This document shows positions 18,420 through 27,791 of a stretch of 64,000 bases of DNA, piece by piece. Both the position numbers and the translations under genes were made by a program. Below the pieces are notes generated by a model. It saw nothing but the letters and a program-made list of their open reading frames with translations, had not been told where the DNA came from and ran no database searches. The DNA lies in assembly GCF_027498035.1 (NCBI RefSeq), contig NZ_CP114978.1, positions 1,240,001 to 1,304,000 of the forward strand, written 5' to 3'. This stretch comes from Pseudoxanthomonas sp. (GTDB taxonomy: Bacteria > Pseudomonadota > Gammaproteobacteria > Xanthomonadales > Xanthomonadaceae). Each line of letters begins with the position of its first letter. Position 1 is the first letter of the stretch.

Positions 18420-18980
18420 ATGCGTGGACGCGATCCGGAAAGCGGCGAATTCCGCGGCCCCAGCCGTACCCAGCAGCGCCAGGGCGCGCTGGAAGTGCGC
18501 TCGCTTGCCGAACAATTGGTGGCCTTGACCCCGACGCAGCTGGCCAAGCTGCCGCTGAGCGAAGAACTGGCCGACCACGTCGCCGACACCAAGAAGGTGA
18601 CCTCGCACATCGCGCACAAGCGCCAGCTGCAGTTCCTGGCCAAGCAGATGCGCAAGGAAGACGACGAAACGCTGGAAGCCATCCGCGACGCGCTGGATGT
18701 CAGCGGCGACGCTGCGCGCATCGAGACCGGCCTGATGCATCAGGCCGAAGGCTGGCGCGAGCGCCTGCTGGACGATCCGGAGGCGCTGACCCAGCTGCTG
18801 GACGAATACCCGGAGGCCGACCGCCAGCGCCTGCGCCAGTTGATCCGCAACGTGGCCGAGGAGCGCAAGCGCAACAAGCCGCCGGCGTCCTACCGCGAGC
18901 TGTACCGCGAAGTCCGCGGGCTGCTGTCGGCCGCTGAAGACACTGGCGACGACGCGCCGGACGACGACGAAGAAGAATGA
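18420..18980 (+). CDS. darP: Ribosome biogenesis factor DarP (YjgA)
   Basis: A 186-residue highly charged helical protein that associates with late 50S assembly intermediates (UPF0307/YjgA). The conserved core is visible: ALEVRSLAEQLVALTPTQLA, TSHIAHKRQLQFLAKQMRK and RQRLRQLIRNVAEERKRNKP, ending in an acidic tail. The start is ATG at 18420 with GAAGGTGTG upstream. It is divergent from pmbA and convergent with tldD, an arrangement conserved with pmbA in many proteobacteria. Confidence 0.94.
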   Translation: MRGRDPESGEFRGPSRTQQRQGALEVRSLAEQLVALTPTQLAKLPLSEELADHVADTKKVTSHIAHKRQLQFLAKQMRKEDDETLEAIRDALDVSGDAARIETGLMHQAEGWRERLLDDPEALTQLLDEYPEADRQRLRQLIRNVAEERKRNKPPASYRELYREVRGLLSAAEDTGDDAPDDDEEE

Positions 18981-19018
18981 CCCTGGCAGGCGCGTTGCGG
19001 GCGTCATCGCCGCGCGCC

Positions 19019-20464
19019 TCAGGCCTTGGTGCCGCCCACGGTCAGCCCGTCGATCAGCAGTGACGGCTGGCCCACACCGACCGGCACGCTCTGCCCGTCC
19101 TTGCCGCACACGCCGACGCCTGCATCCAGGGCAAGATCATTGCCGATCATGCGGACCTTCTGCATGGTTTCCGGGCCGTTGCCGATCAGCGTGGCACCCT
19201 TGACCGGCGCGGTGACCTTGCCGTCCTCGATCAGGTAGGCCTCGGTCGCGGAAAACACATACTTGCCGCTGGTGATGTCGACCTGGCCGCCGCCGAAGTT
19301 GACCGCGTACAGGCCCTTCTTGACCGAACGGATCATCTCCTGCGGATCGTGCTGACCGGCCAGCATGTAGGTATTGGTCATGCGCGGCATGGTCAGGTGC
19401 GCGAAGGATTCGCGGCGGCCATTGCCGGTGGGCTGCATGCCCATCAGGCGCGCGTTGAGGCTGTCCTGCATGTAGCCGACCAGCACGCCGTCTTCGATCA
19501 GCGTGGTGCACTGGGTGGGCTCGCCTTCGTCATCGACGTTGAGCGAACCGCGTCGGCCTTCCAGCGTGCCGTCGTCGACGATCGTCACGCCCTTGGATGC
19601 CACGCGCTCGCCAATGCGACCGGCGTAGACGCTGGTGCCCTTGCGGTTGAAGTCGCCTTCCAGGCCGTGGCCGACCGCTTCGTGCAGCAGCACACCCGGC
19701 CAGCCCGCAGCCAGCACCACTGGCATCACGCCGGCTGGCGCATCGACCGCTTCCAGGTTCACCAGCGCCTGGCGCAGCGCCTCGCGGGCGAACTCTTCCG
19801 GCTTGCCGCCGCCCAGCAGCTCGGCATACGAATAACGCCCGCCGTAGCCGGCGTAGCCCGATTCGCGGCGGCCGTTCTGTTCGACGATCACCTGGATGTT
19901 CAGGCGCACCAGCGGGCGCACATCGGAGGCCAACACGCCATCGCTGCGCGCGATCAGCACGGTGTCCACGCCGCCGGACAGACTGACACTGACCTGCTGC
20001 ACGCGCGGATCGGCCGCGCGCAGGAACTTGTCCACCGCCCGCAGCGCGGCAACCTTGTCGTCGTTGCCCATCGCATCGACCGGATCTTCCGGCGCGTACA
20101 GCGCGCGGCCCTGGCCACGCACCAAGGTGCGCGGCGCGTGGCTGGCGCCATCGCGGGCGATCGCACGCGCCGAGCCAGCAGCAGCCAGCAGCGCGGCCGA
20201 ATTGATGTCGTCCGAATAGGCAAAGCCGGTCTTCTCGCCGGAAATCGCGCGTACGCCCACGCCCTGTTCGATCGAGTGCGCGCCGTCCTTGACGATGCCG
20301 TCTTCCACCGTCCAGCTCTCACGGCGTGCGTGCTGGAAATACAGGTCGCCGAAGTCGATACCTGGTCCCAGCAGGGTGCCGAAGGCGCGGTCCAGGCCGG
20401 TCTGGTCCAGGCCGGCGGGCAGCAGCAGGCGGGATTCGGCAAGTGCGAGTGCGGATGTGCTCAT
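19019..20464 (-). CDS. tldD: Metalloprotease TldD
   Basis: The catalytic subunit of the TldD/TldE peptidase, 481 residues. The zinc site HEAVGHGLEGD is present near residue 260, and the conserved C-terminal GVCGKDGQSVPVGVGQP is intact. It works with PmbA (16983-18344). It is the last gene of a minus-strand run maf-rng-yhdP-tldD, a conserved gammaproteobacterial order. The start is ATG at 20464. Confidence 0.97.
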   Translation of the reverse strand: MSTSALALAESRLLLPAGLDQTGLDRAFGTLLGPGIDFGDLYFQHARRESWTVEDGIVKDGAHSIEQGVGVRAISGEKTGFAYSDDINSAALLAAAGSARAIARDGASHAPRTLVRGQGRALYAPEDPVDAMGNDDKVAALRAVDKFLRAADPRVQQVSVSLSGGVDTVLIARSDGVLASDVRPLVRLNIQVIVEQNGRRESGYAGYGGRYSYAELLGGGKPEEFAREALRQALVNLEAVDAPAGVMPVVLAAGWPGVLLHEAVGHGLEGDFNRKGTSVYAGRIGERVASKGVTIVDDGTLEGRRGSLNVDDEGEPTQCTTLIEDGVLVGYMQDSLNARLMGMQPTGNGRRESFAHLTMPRMTNTYMLAGQHDPQEMIRSVKKGLYAVNFGGGQVDITSGKYVFSATEAYLIEDGKVTAPVKGATLIGNGPETMQKVRMIGNDLALDAGVGVCGKDGQSVPVGVGQPSLLIDGLTVGGTKA

Positions 20465-20509
20465 GGGGCAATGATCGGGTCGTGAAGGGGGAATGCAAGC
20501 CGCGCGCGT

Positions 20510-23500
20510 TCAGCGCGGCTGTGCAGGTGTTGCGGTGACAGGCGCCTGCGTCGACGGCGCGGCCTCCGGTGCAGGCGCGGCAGCCGGTTCGTCATGCTCG
20601 CTGACCTCGACCTTCGGGTCCTTCCAGGGGCCGGTGACGTGGTAGGTCTTGGCGCCGATTTCGCCCAGCGGCTTGCGCAGCACCGCGTTGGCGGCCGCGC
20701 CCACCGCCGCGCCGACCGGGCCGCCAGCCACCGCACCGACCACCGTCAACAGGTTGCCCGAACGCGGCAGCACGTGGATGGTCTGGTCGAAGGTCTGGCC
20801 CTTCAGGTCGGTGCTGCCGCCAATGCGGATCTCCGCCGCGGGGCCATCGATCACGGTGTTGCTGGTCTGCGCCTGACCATTGGCGAAAGCAACATCGCCA
20901 CTGATCTGGTTGAAGGCGAAACCCTTGGAGAAGAAGTCGCGGAAATCCAGCATCAAGCGGCGCGGCAGCTGGGTCAGGCTGAACAGGCCAAGCACGCGGC
21001 CGGCGCCGGGCTCGACTTCCAGCAGCGCGCCATTGTGGGCATCCATCTTGGCGCTGCCTTCCAGTCCAGCCAGCGAGAACCCGGCGGGACTGGACAGCCA
21101 GGCCAGATCCAGGTCGACCTTGCCGGTGCCGCCACGCACGCGGCCGGTGAAACCCAGGCCGTCCATCAGGTCACCCAGGTTCTGGCTGTCCACCTTGGCG
21201 ACCAGATGGGTGCGGGCGCTGCGGCCGCGACCGGTCCAGTCGCCGGTGACGTCGATCTTCTGCTGCGCCGAACGCATCTGCAGGGTGTCGATGCGCAGTC
21301 CGCCCGGCACCTTGCTCGTGCGCAGCGTGGTCTTGCCCAGCTTGGCATCGCCAAAATGCAGGTCGCCCACATCCAGGGCCAACGGCGACAGGACGGAGGG
21401 GTCCAGATCGTCTTCCAGCGGCGTCGAGGCCTTGTCGGATGCGGTTGCAGCGGTCGACGGCGTCGTGGTTCCAGGCGAAGCCAGCGGCGTGGCCGAGACC
21501 CAGAACAGCCGGTCCAGCTGGCCCTGCACCGGCGCATTCTCGTCGTCCGGCACGTGGACGCTGCCGAACAACGCGTCGCCATCGAGCTTCACATCCAGCG
21601 ATGCGTGCGCCGGCGTGACCTGCACGCGCGTGGCCGGGAAAGCGCCGCCGATCAGCAGCAGCTTCTGCGCGGTGATGTCGATCCCGCGCAGCTTGAGCGG
21701 CTGGCTGCCGGCCGGTGGCGTGACTGGTGACTGCGCTGGCAGGGCCGGATTGGCCACGACCTGCGGGCTGCTGAGCGCCGCGGCCGCCGCACCGGCCTTG
21801 ACCAGCGCCGCGTCGGCCGGCGCACTACCGGACGCACGCGCCAGTGCGATCCAGCCCGCGACATCCAGCGAGCTGGCCGTACCACCGGCGCTGAGCCCAC
21901 TGGCCGGGACCGGCTGGAGAATGCTGCTGTGACCCAGCTCGATCCGCACCCCGGTGTCACCCGCGCGTTCCTGCGCACGCAACGCCATCAGCTTGCCGAA
22001 ATTCACATCCACCCGGCCGGTGTCCAGCGGCAGCTGCACATTGACGCTGGCCGGCAGCGACTTGTTCGCTGGCTTCTCCAGCGGCGCAGGCAGCTGCAGC
22101 GTGGTGCCGACCAGATCGGACTGCGCATTGATGCGCACCGTCGGATCGCCCCCGTTGGCCGGCGGCGCGCCGACGCCTACGTTGATCGTCCACGGCGAGC
22201 GCCCGTGCAGATAGGACTGCAGCCAGGTGATTTCGGGCACGCGCTGCAGCAGCTCGTCGCTGGTCAGCGGCGCCTGCAGCTGGGCCTCGAACACGTTGGC
22301 CTTGTCCTGCGCCGCATCGCCAGCACGCAATGCGAGCTGCCCGGGCTGGCCGGCACGGTTGATCGCCAGCGACGGCGCATCGAAACCGCCATCGGTGAAG
22401 CCCGCCGCACCGCGCACGTCGGCGAAATCCAGGTCCCAGGTCGTATCCAGCAGATGCGCACCTTCCAGCACCACATGGCCACCGATCTTGCGTTCCACCG
22501 TCGATTCGCTGCGCAGCGGCAGCTGCATCGTGTAATCGACCTTGGCCGGACCGGTCGCGGTCAGCCCCTTGATCGAACTGCCATAGGCTTTCTGCAGCGG
22601 ACTGTGCCGGACCAGTGACAGCAGCCTGGCCGCATCGTCACCACCGGCCGCGTCGATCTTGAGCACGGTTTCGTGCCAGTCGGCGATGCCACCGGCGATG
22701 CGCCGGATCGGCACCTCGCCCAGCTTGCCCTTGCCCGACAGGTCAAAGCCGTTGTTGACGAAGCGCACGTGCGCATCCAGGTCGGTCATGTCCGGCCAGT
22801 CGGCCTGGAACCGGATGCGACCGTTGTCGATATCGGCCTGCGCATCGAACAAGCCCTGGTTGTGCAGGAACGGCCAGTCATCCAGGTCACCGGTCACCAG
22901 CCCGGTGCCATGGCGCACCATGCCGCCCTGCATGGCCATGTCCAGCCAGTCCAGCGAGGCCTTGGACATCAGATGGTGCACCCAGAAGCCACGCGCGGCC
23001 GGCACCGGGGTGTCATGCACGTCGGCGGCGATGTTCAACCACGGCCGGGTGAAGTCGCTCTGGAACCACACGTCCCCGCGCACATCCAGGCCGAAGTCCG
23101 GCCCGGTCACCACCAGCGATGGCGTACCGGCCTTCCAGCCCGCCCCTTCGCGCCAGGCCGCCAGCGTGCCCTGCAGGGTGGCGGTGTGGACCACGCCGAA
23201 ACCGGCCGGCCAGTCGAACCGCAGCGGCACGGCCTGATCCAGCACCAGCGCCACGCCTTGTTCGTCACCGGTCAACGTACCCGCCAGGCCAGTCAGGCCC
23301 GGTGCGTGTCCCACCGGCGAAAAGCCCAGGCCTTCGACCTGCGCCGACAGCCACAACGGCCCCTGCACGGTGCCGGCTACCTGCACTTTGGACAACGCGG
23401 CGTGCGGCTTGGCCTGCTGCAGCCAGTTGCGCAGCCCGGGGCTGAGCTTGTCGCTCATCGCCAGTGCCTGCAGCAGTGACGCAGCCTCCAGATGGTCAGC

Positions 23501-24511
23501 GACCAATGCCGAATGCGCGCCGCCGGCCAGGGTCAGGCCATCGACACCCTGGGTGCCGCCCTTGGCGCCCAGTCGCAGCTGCGGCACATCCAGCCGCCAG
23601 CCATCGGCCTGCAGCTGGAAGCGTGCCCGGCCGCGGATTTCCTCGAGGCTGGTCGAATCCGCGCCGTCCAGGGTCGCCAGCTGCACCTGCTGCAGGCCCA
23701 GATCGGCCTGCACCTGCGACAGGCGGTGGGCCTTCAGCTGCGCCCAGGCATGCAGGTCGCCCTGGCCGCCACGGATCTGCATGCCGGCCAACCCGGACAG
23801 CGCCGACCAGTCGGCCAGCCGAAGGCCCTCGCCCCGCAGATAGGCGCGACCGTCGCCGGTCTGACGGTCGAACAGCGCCGAGGCCTCGATCGGCTCGCCG
23901 CCTGCACGGCTGCCCTGCAGGCGCAGACCCGCGTGGACCTGCCCGCCCTGCACCCGCAGGCGCAGGTCGATGTGCGGCAGCTGCAGGTCCCAGCCCAGCG
24001 ACGGCGCCAGCACGTGCAGGCGACCGTCGACCACCTGGAGTTCGCCCAGGCCATCGAGTGTCTTCAGCGGGTCGCCCCCGGGCTTCTGCCCGGGGAACCC
24101 ACGGACCGCCCAGCTGCCGTCATCGGCGCGCTCGACTTCAAGGGCGATGTTGCGCAGGCGCAGTTCGGTGAAGGCCCGGCCCGGCAACAGCCCGGAATAC
24201 AGCGACACCAGCACTTCGGCCTGGCCGATCTGCAGGCCTTCGCCCTGGCCATTGCCGGCGCCGATTTGCAGGCCATCAAGTTGCAGCAGTGGACCGCGCC
24301 GGGTCCACGCAGTCTTCAAGGCCTTGAAGGTGATCGGCCGCCCCGCCTGCTGGCTCATCCAGGCCGCGACGCGGTCCGGATGGCGCTCGGCCAGCGGCAA
24401 CAGCTGGCTGGCCACGCCCAGCACCACCGCCACGCAGACCAGCACCACGGCCAGCGCGTACCAGGCCATGCGGCGCAGGACGCGCAGGCGGTGATGAAAA
24501 GCAATCGGCAT
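20510..24511 (-). CDS. yhdP: YhdP-family AsmA-like phospholipid transport protein
   Basis: A 1333-residue protein with one N-terminal transmembrane helix (YALAVVLVCVAVVLGVASQL) and a very long periplasmic part of repeated beta-rich units. DUF3971-like sequence lies in the middle and an AsmA C-terminal region near the end (GTGKVDLDLAWLSSPAGFSL through LPRRLMLDFRDFFSKGFAFN). YhdP, TamB and YdbH bridge the two membranes and carry phospholipids to the outer membrane in E. coli. The C-terminus has a proline/alanine-rich tail. Located between rng and tldD as in many relatives. Confidence 0.92.
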   Translation of the reverse strand: MPIAFHHRLRVLRRMAWYALAVVLVCVAVVLGVASQLLPLAERHPDRVAAWMSQQAGRPITFKALKTAWTRRGPLLQLDGLQIGAGNGQGEGLQIGQAEVLVSLYSGLLPGRAFTELRLRNIALEVERADDGSWAVRGFPGQKPGGDPLKTLDGLGELQVVDGRLHVLAPSLGWDLQLPHIDLRLRVQGGQVHAGLRLQGSRAGGEPIEASALFDRQTGDGRAYLRGEGLRLADWSALSGLAGMQIRGGQGDLHAWAQLKAHRLSQVQADLGLQQVQLATLDGADSTSLEEIRGRARFQLQADGWRLDVPQLRLGAKGGTQGVDGLTLAGGAHSALVADHLEAASLLQALAMSDKLSPGLRNWLQQAKPHAALSKVQVAGTVQGPLWLSAQVEGLGFSPVGHAPGLTGLAGTLTGDEQGVALVLDQAVPLRFDWPAGFGVVHTATLQGTLAAWREGAGWKAGTPSLVVTGPDFGLDVRGDVWFQSDFTRPWLNIAADVHDTPVPAARGFWVHHLMSKASLDWLDMAMQGGMVRHGTGLVTGDLDDWPFLHNQGLFDAQADIDNGRIRFQADWPDMTDLDAHVRFVNNGFDLSGKGKLGEVPIRRIAGGIADWHETVLKIDAAGGDDAARLLSLVRHSPLQKAYGSSIKGLTATGPAKVDYTMQLPLRSESTVERKIGGHVVLEGAHLLDTTWDLDFADVRGAAGFTDGGFDAPSLAINRAGQPGQLALRAGDAAQDKANVFEAQLQAPLTSDELLQRVPEITWLQSYLHGRSPWTINVGVGAPPANGGDPTVRINAQSDLVGTTLQLPAPLEKPANKSLPASVNVQLPLDTGRVDVNFGKLMALRAQERAGDTGVRIELGHSSILQPVPASGLSAGGTASSLDVAGWIALARASGSAPADAALVKAGAAAAALSSPQVVANPALPAQSPVTPPAGSQPLKLRGIDITAQKLLLIGGAFPATRVQVTPAHASLDVKLDGDALFGSVHVPDDENAPVQGQLDRLFWVSATPLASPGTTTPSTAATASDKASTPLEDDLDPSVLSPLALDVGDLHFGDAKLGKTTLRTSKVPGGLRIDTLQMRSAQQKIDVTGDWTGRGRSARTHLVAKVDSQNLGDLMDGLGFTGRVRGGTGKVDLDLAWLSSPAGFSLAGLEGSAKMDAHNGALLEVEPGAGRVLGLFSLTQLPRRLMLDFRDFFSKGFAFNQISGDVAFANGQAQTSNTVIDGPAAEIRIGGSTDLKGQTFDQTIHVLPRSGNLLTVVGAVAGGPVGAAVGAAANAVLRKPLGEIGAKTYHVTGPWKDPKVEVSEHDEPAAAPAPEAAPSTQAPVTATPAQPR

Positions 24512-24619
24512 CAGGAGGAGCGGGCCAGCGACGGACGCGGGAAAGATTCAACCAACAGCATGACGATCAACCCCGTGCCAAGGCCTGAATCCCCGGATGA
24601 CGGCGCAGCTCGCACGCCG

Positions 24620-26116
24620 TCACAACAGCACGACATCGAACTGCTCCTGCAGGTACTGCGCATCGGCCTGGAAGCGGATCGACTTGCCCAGGAATTCCTC
24701 CAACTCGGCCACCGCCTGCGATTCCTCGTCGGTGATGCGGGCCACGACCTTGGGCGAGGCGATCACCAGCAGCCGCGCCGCTTCGAACTGGCGCGTGGCC
24801 CGGGTGATCTCGCGGAAGATCTCGTAGGTCACCGTTTCGGTGGTCTTGATGGTGCCGCGCCCGCCGCATTCACTGCAGGGCTCGGACAACTGGCGCTCCA
24901 GACTTTCGACCGTGCGCTTGCGGGTCATTTCCACCAGGCCCAGTGGCGAGAAGTCGTACACCGTGGTCTTGGCGTGGTCGCGCGACAGGCCTTTTTCCAG
25001 CGTCCGCAGCACCTGGCGCTTGTGCTCGGCATCGGACATGTCGATGAAGTCGATGATGATGATGCCGCCCAGGTTGCGCAGCCGCAGCTGCCGGGCCACG
25101 GCCTGGGCCGCTTCCAGGTTGGTGCGGTAGACGGTTTCTTCCAGGTTGCGCTGGCCCAGGAACGACCCGGTGTTGACGTCGATCGTGGTCATCGCCTCAG
25201 TCTGGTCGATCACCAGGTAGCCACCGGATTTCAGCGGCACCTGCTTGTCCAGCGCGCGGCCGATTTCGTCTTCGACGCCATACAGGTCGAAGATCGGCCG
25301 GTCGCCGGCATACAGCTCGATCTTCTCGGCCAGCGGCGGCATGTACTTGGCGACGAACGCCTGCAGCCGCTCGTAGGTCTCGCGCGAATCCACCTTCACC
25401 TTTTCCACATCCTTGCGGATCAGGTCGCGCACCGCACGCAGCGGCAGGCTGAGGTCTTCATACAGCAGTGCGCGCGGGGCCATCTCGCCGACACGGCGGT
25501 TGATGACGTTCCACACGCGTGACAGGTAAGCCACGTCCTCGGCCAGCGCTTCGGCCGGCTGGCCTTCGGCGTTGGTGCGGATGATGTAGCCCATGCTGCC
25601 GTGCTGGGAGGACAGGTCGGTAACCAGGGTCTTGAGGCGGGCACGTTCGGCCTCGTCCTCGATCCGCGCCGATACGCCGATCACCTTGGATTGCGGCAGC
25701 AGCACCAGGTAGCGCGAGGGAATGCTGATCTGGGTGGTCAGGCGCGCGCCCTTGGTGCCGATCGGGTCCTTGACCACCTGCACCACCACGTCCTGGCCAT
25801 CACGCACCAGTTCCAGGATCGAGGCGGTCGTCGACGGCCCGGGCGGCAGCGCGACATCTTCACCCGCCACCACATTGGACGGCGGCGCGGCGCGGACGAT
25901 ATCGCTGGCATGCAGGAAAGCCGCGCGGTCATGGCCGATCTCCACGAACGCGGCCTGCATTCCAGGCATCACCCGCTGCACCTGGCCCTTGTAGATGTTG
26001 CCGACGATGCCCCGACGCCAGCCGCGTTCGATGTGCAGCTCCTGCAGCATGCCGTTTTCCACCACCGCCACCCGGGTTTCCCGCGGGGTGACGTTGACCA
26101 GGATCTCCTCCGACAT
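24620..26116 (-). CDS. rng: Ribonuclease G
   Basis: An endoribonuclease of the RNase E/G family that matures the 16S rRNA 5' end and degrades mRNA. The 498-residue product has the S1 domain (GNIYKGQVQRVMPGMQAAFVEIG region), the catalytic segment TIDVNTGSFLG with IIIIDFIDM, and the zinc-link CSECGGRG that holds the dimer. The start is ATG at 26116, which shares one base with the maf stop (TGATG). Length and lack of a long C-terminal arm mark it as RNase G and not RNase E. Confidence 0.97.
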   Translation of the reverse strand: MSEEILVNVTPRETRVAVVENGMLQELHIERGWRRGIVGNIYKGQVQRVMPGMQAAFVEIGHDRAAFLHASDIVRAAPPSNVVAGEDVALPPGPSTTASILELVRDGQDVVVQVVKDPIGTKGARLTTQISIPSRYLVLLPQSKVIGVSARIEDEAERARLKTLVTDLSSQHGSMGYIIRTNAEGQPAEALAEDVAYLSRVWNVINRRVGEMAPRALLYEDLSLPLRAVRDLIRKDVEKVKVDSRETYERLQAFVAKYMPPLAEKIELYAGDRPIFDLYGVEDEIGRALDKQVPLKSGGYLVIDQTEAMTTIDVNTGSFLGQRNLEETVYRTNLEAAQAVARQLRLRNLGGIIIIDFIDMSDAEHKRQVLRTLEKGLSRDHAKTTVYDFSPLGLVEMTRKRTVESLERQLSEPCSECGGRGTIKTTETVTYEIFREITRATRQFEAARLLVIASPKVVARITDEESQAVAELEEFLGKSIRFQADAQYLQEQFDVVLL

Positions 26117-26682
26117 CAAAGCACTCCGAATTGCGCTAGCAGGCCTGCTGCGTCGTGCAGCGGAAGGCCCATTACACCGGAATAGCTTCCGGAAAGGTGG
26201 CTGATGAATGCCTCGCCGCTGCCCTGGATCGCATAGGCGCCGGCCTTGCCCATCGATTCGCCTGTCGCCACGTAGCGCGCGATGGCCGCCGGGGTCAGGT
26301 CGCCGAAGGTCACTTCCGACACATTGAGGACCTGGGCATGGCGTCCGGCCGCCACCAGCGAGACCGCACTGGCCACCCGATGGATGCGCCCCGACAGGCG
26401 CTGGAGCATGGCCGCGGCGTCAGCCGCATCGACGGGCTTGCCGAACACCGCGTCATCCAGGATGACCTCGGTATCCGATCCCAGCACGATGGCACCCGGC
26501 CGGTCGGCGACCAGCCCGAACCCCGCCTGCGCCTTCTCACGGGCGACCCGGCACACGTAATCCAGCGCTGCTTCTCCAGGCTGGCGTTGCTCGGGAATGT
26601 CCAGGGTCAGCACGTCGAAGCTCACCCCAAGACGGGCCAGCAACTCGGCGCGCCTGGGGGATTGGGAGGCGAGAAACAGCAT
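26116..26682 (-). CDS. maf: Maf-like nucleoside triphosphate pyrophosphatase
   Basis: House-cleaning pyrophosphatase that hydrolyses dTTP/UTP or modified nucleotides. The 188-residue protein has the N-terminal SQSPRRAELLARLG, the conserved SDTEVILDD and KPVD, and the C-terminal YAIQGSGEAFISHLSGSYSG. The start is ATG at 26682. A TATCCT hexamer lies 6 bases upstream, so the transcript may be leaderless. First gene of the maf-rng-yhdP-tldD run; no mreBCD genes precede it here. Confidence 0.94.
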   Translation of the reverse strand: MLFLASQSPRRAELLARLGVSFDVLTLDIPEQRQPGEAALDYVCRVAREKAQAGFGLVADRPGAIVLGSDTEVILDDAVFGKPVDAADAAAMLQRLSGRIHRVASAVSLVAAGRHAQVLNVSEVTFGDLTPAAIARYVATGESMGKAGAYAIQGSGEAFISHLSGSYSGVMGLPLHDAAGLLAQFGVL

Positions 26683-26817
26683 GCGCTCAGGATAACCCGC
26701 AGCGCCTTCCTGAATGGGGGCCTCGGTCGCGGCCTCCCCACCAACCCCAACCGGGCAGACGGCCCGTTCATTCCCCCGGCAATACCCTCCCGCTACCGCA
26801 TCAACAAGGACACCACC

Positions 26818-27549
26818 ATGCGTACCACCCGCCTTCGCCCGCTGCTGATCGCCCTCGCATTCGCCCTTGGAGGCACCGCCATGACCGCATCCGCCCAGGC
26901 CGCTTCCAGCTACACCCTGCCGGCCGACGGCACGCTGCTGTCGGTGTCCTCCCAGGCCGAAGCCAGCCGAGCACCGGACATCGCCACCATTTCAGCCGGC
27001 GTGGTCACGCAGGCACCCGACGGCAACACCGCCATGCGCCAGAACGCCACCCAGATGACCCAGGTCATGGCCGCCATCAGGAAGGCCGGCATCGCCGACA
27101 AGGACATCCAGACCAGTGGCGTCATGCTCAACCCGCAATACGACTATCGCGACAACCAGGCGCCGAAGATCACCGGCTACCAGGCCACCAACACCGTCAA
27201 CCTCAAGGTGCGCGACATTGCCAAACTGGGCCAGGTGCTGGACGCTCTGGCCGCACAGGGCGCCAACCAGATCAACGGCCCGACCTTCGAGATCGACCAG
27301 CCCGACCCGGTCTACGACGAGGCCCGCCTGGCCGCGCTCAAGAAAGCCGAGACCCGCGCCGAGACCTACGCCAAGGGCCTGGGTCTGAAGGTCCGCCGCA
27401 TCGTCAGCATCGCCGAAGGCAGCGCCGGCGGCAGCCCGCGCCCGGTCATGATGATGGCCCGCGCCAAAGCCGCCGACAGCACCCCCGTCTCCCCTGGCGA
27501 AACCACGCTTTCAGTCAGCATCGACGTGGTGTTTGAACTGGGGCGTTGA
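26818..27549 (+). CDS. SIMPL-domain (DUF541) periplasmic protein
   Basis: A 243-residue exported protein with a signal peptide (LLIALAFALGGTAMTASAQA) and a SIMPL/DUF541 domain (LSVSSQAEASRAPDIATISAGVVTQ and onward). The E. coli relative YggE lowers oxidative stress by an unclear mechanism. The start is ATG at 26818 with AAGGA upstream. It stands alone between maf (divergent) and the receptor locus and ends in a good terminator. Confidence 0.88.
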   Translation: MRTTRLRPLLIALAFALGGTAMTASAQAASSYTLPADGTLLSVSSQAEASRAPDIATISAGVVTQAPDGNTAMRQNATQMTQVMAAIRKAGIADKDIQTSGVMLNPQYDYRDNQAPKITGYQATNTVNLKVRDIAKLGQVLDALAAQGANQINGPTFEIDQPDPVYDEARLAALKKAETRAETYAKGLGLKVRRIVSIAEGSAGGSPRPVMMMARAKAADSTPVSPGETTLSVSIDVVFELGR

Positions 27550-27574
27550 TCACAACACCCAGCCTCAACCCAGG

Positions 27575-27600
27575 AAAAGGCGCCCTTGTGGCGCCTTTTT
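27575..27600 (+). terminator. Intrinsic terminator after the SIMPL gene
   Basis: A 10-bp perfect stem (AAAAGGCGCC with GGCGCCTTTT), a CTTGT loop and a T run, 26 bases after the stop codon. Confidence 0.93.
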
Positions 27601-27791
27601 ATCGCAACCAGCACGTCATTTCATGTGACTGAACGAGTCGAAATTGAAAAATTTCGGCCAATTTTTTTGATTCATTAATTCTTCGTGACTTGAACGGCAA
27701 AGAACGCTAAATTCCGGTTAACCGTATGTCACTCATTGACACATATGACACACGGGACCCTTTAGTTCATACCGTAGTCAGGAGAGAGACT
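27601..27791 (+). promoter_or_regulatory. AT-rich upstream region of the Oar-like receptor
   Basis: Markedly AT-rich for this genome, with A and T tracts, a perfect palindrome CGGTTAACCG (27715-27724) and TTGACA at 27736-27741. No good -10 lies at 17 bp from TTGACA. The palindrome could be an operator; this is only a suggestion. Confidence 0.4.
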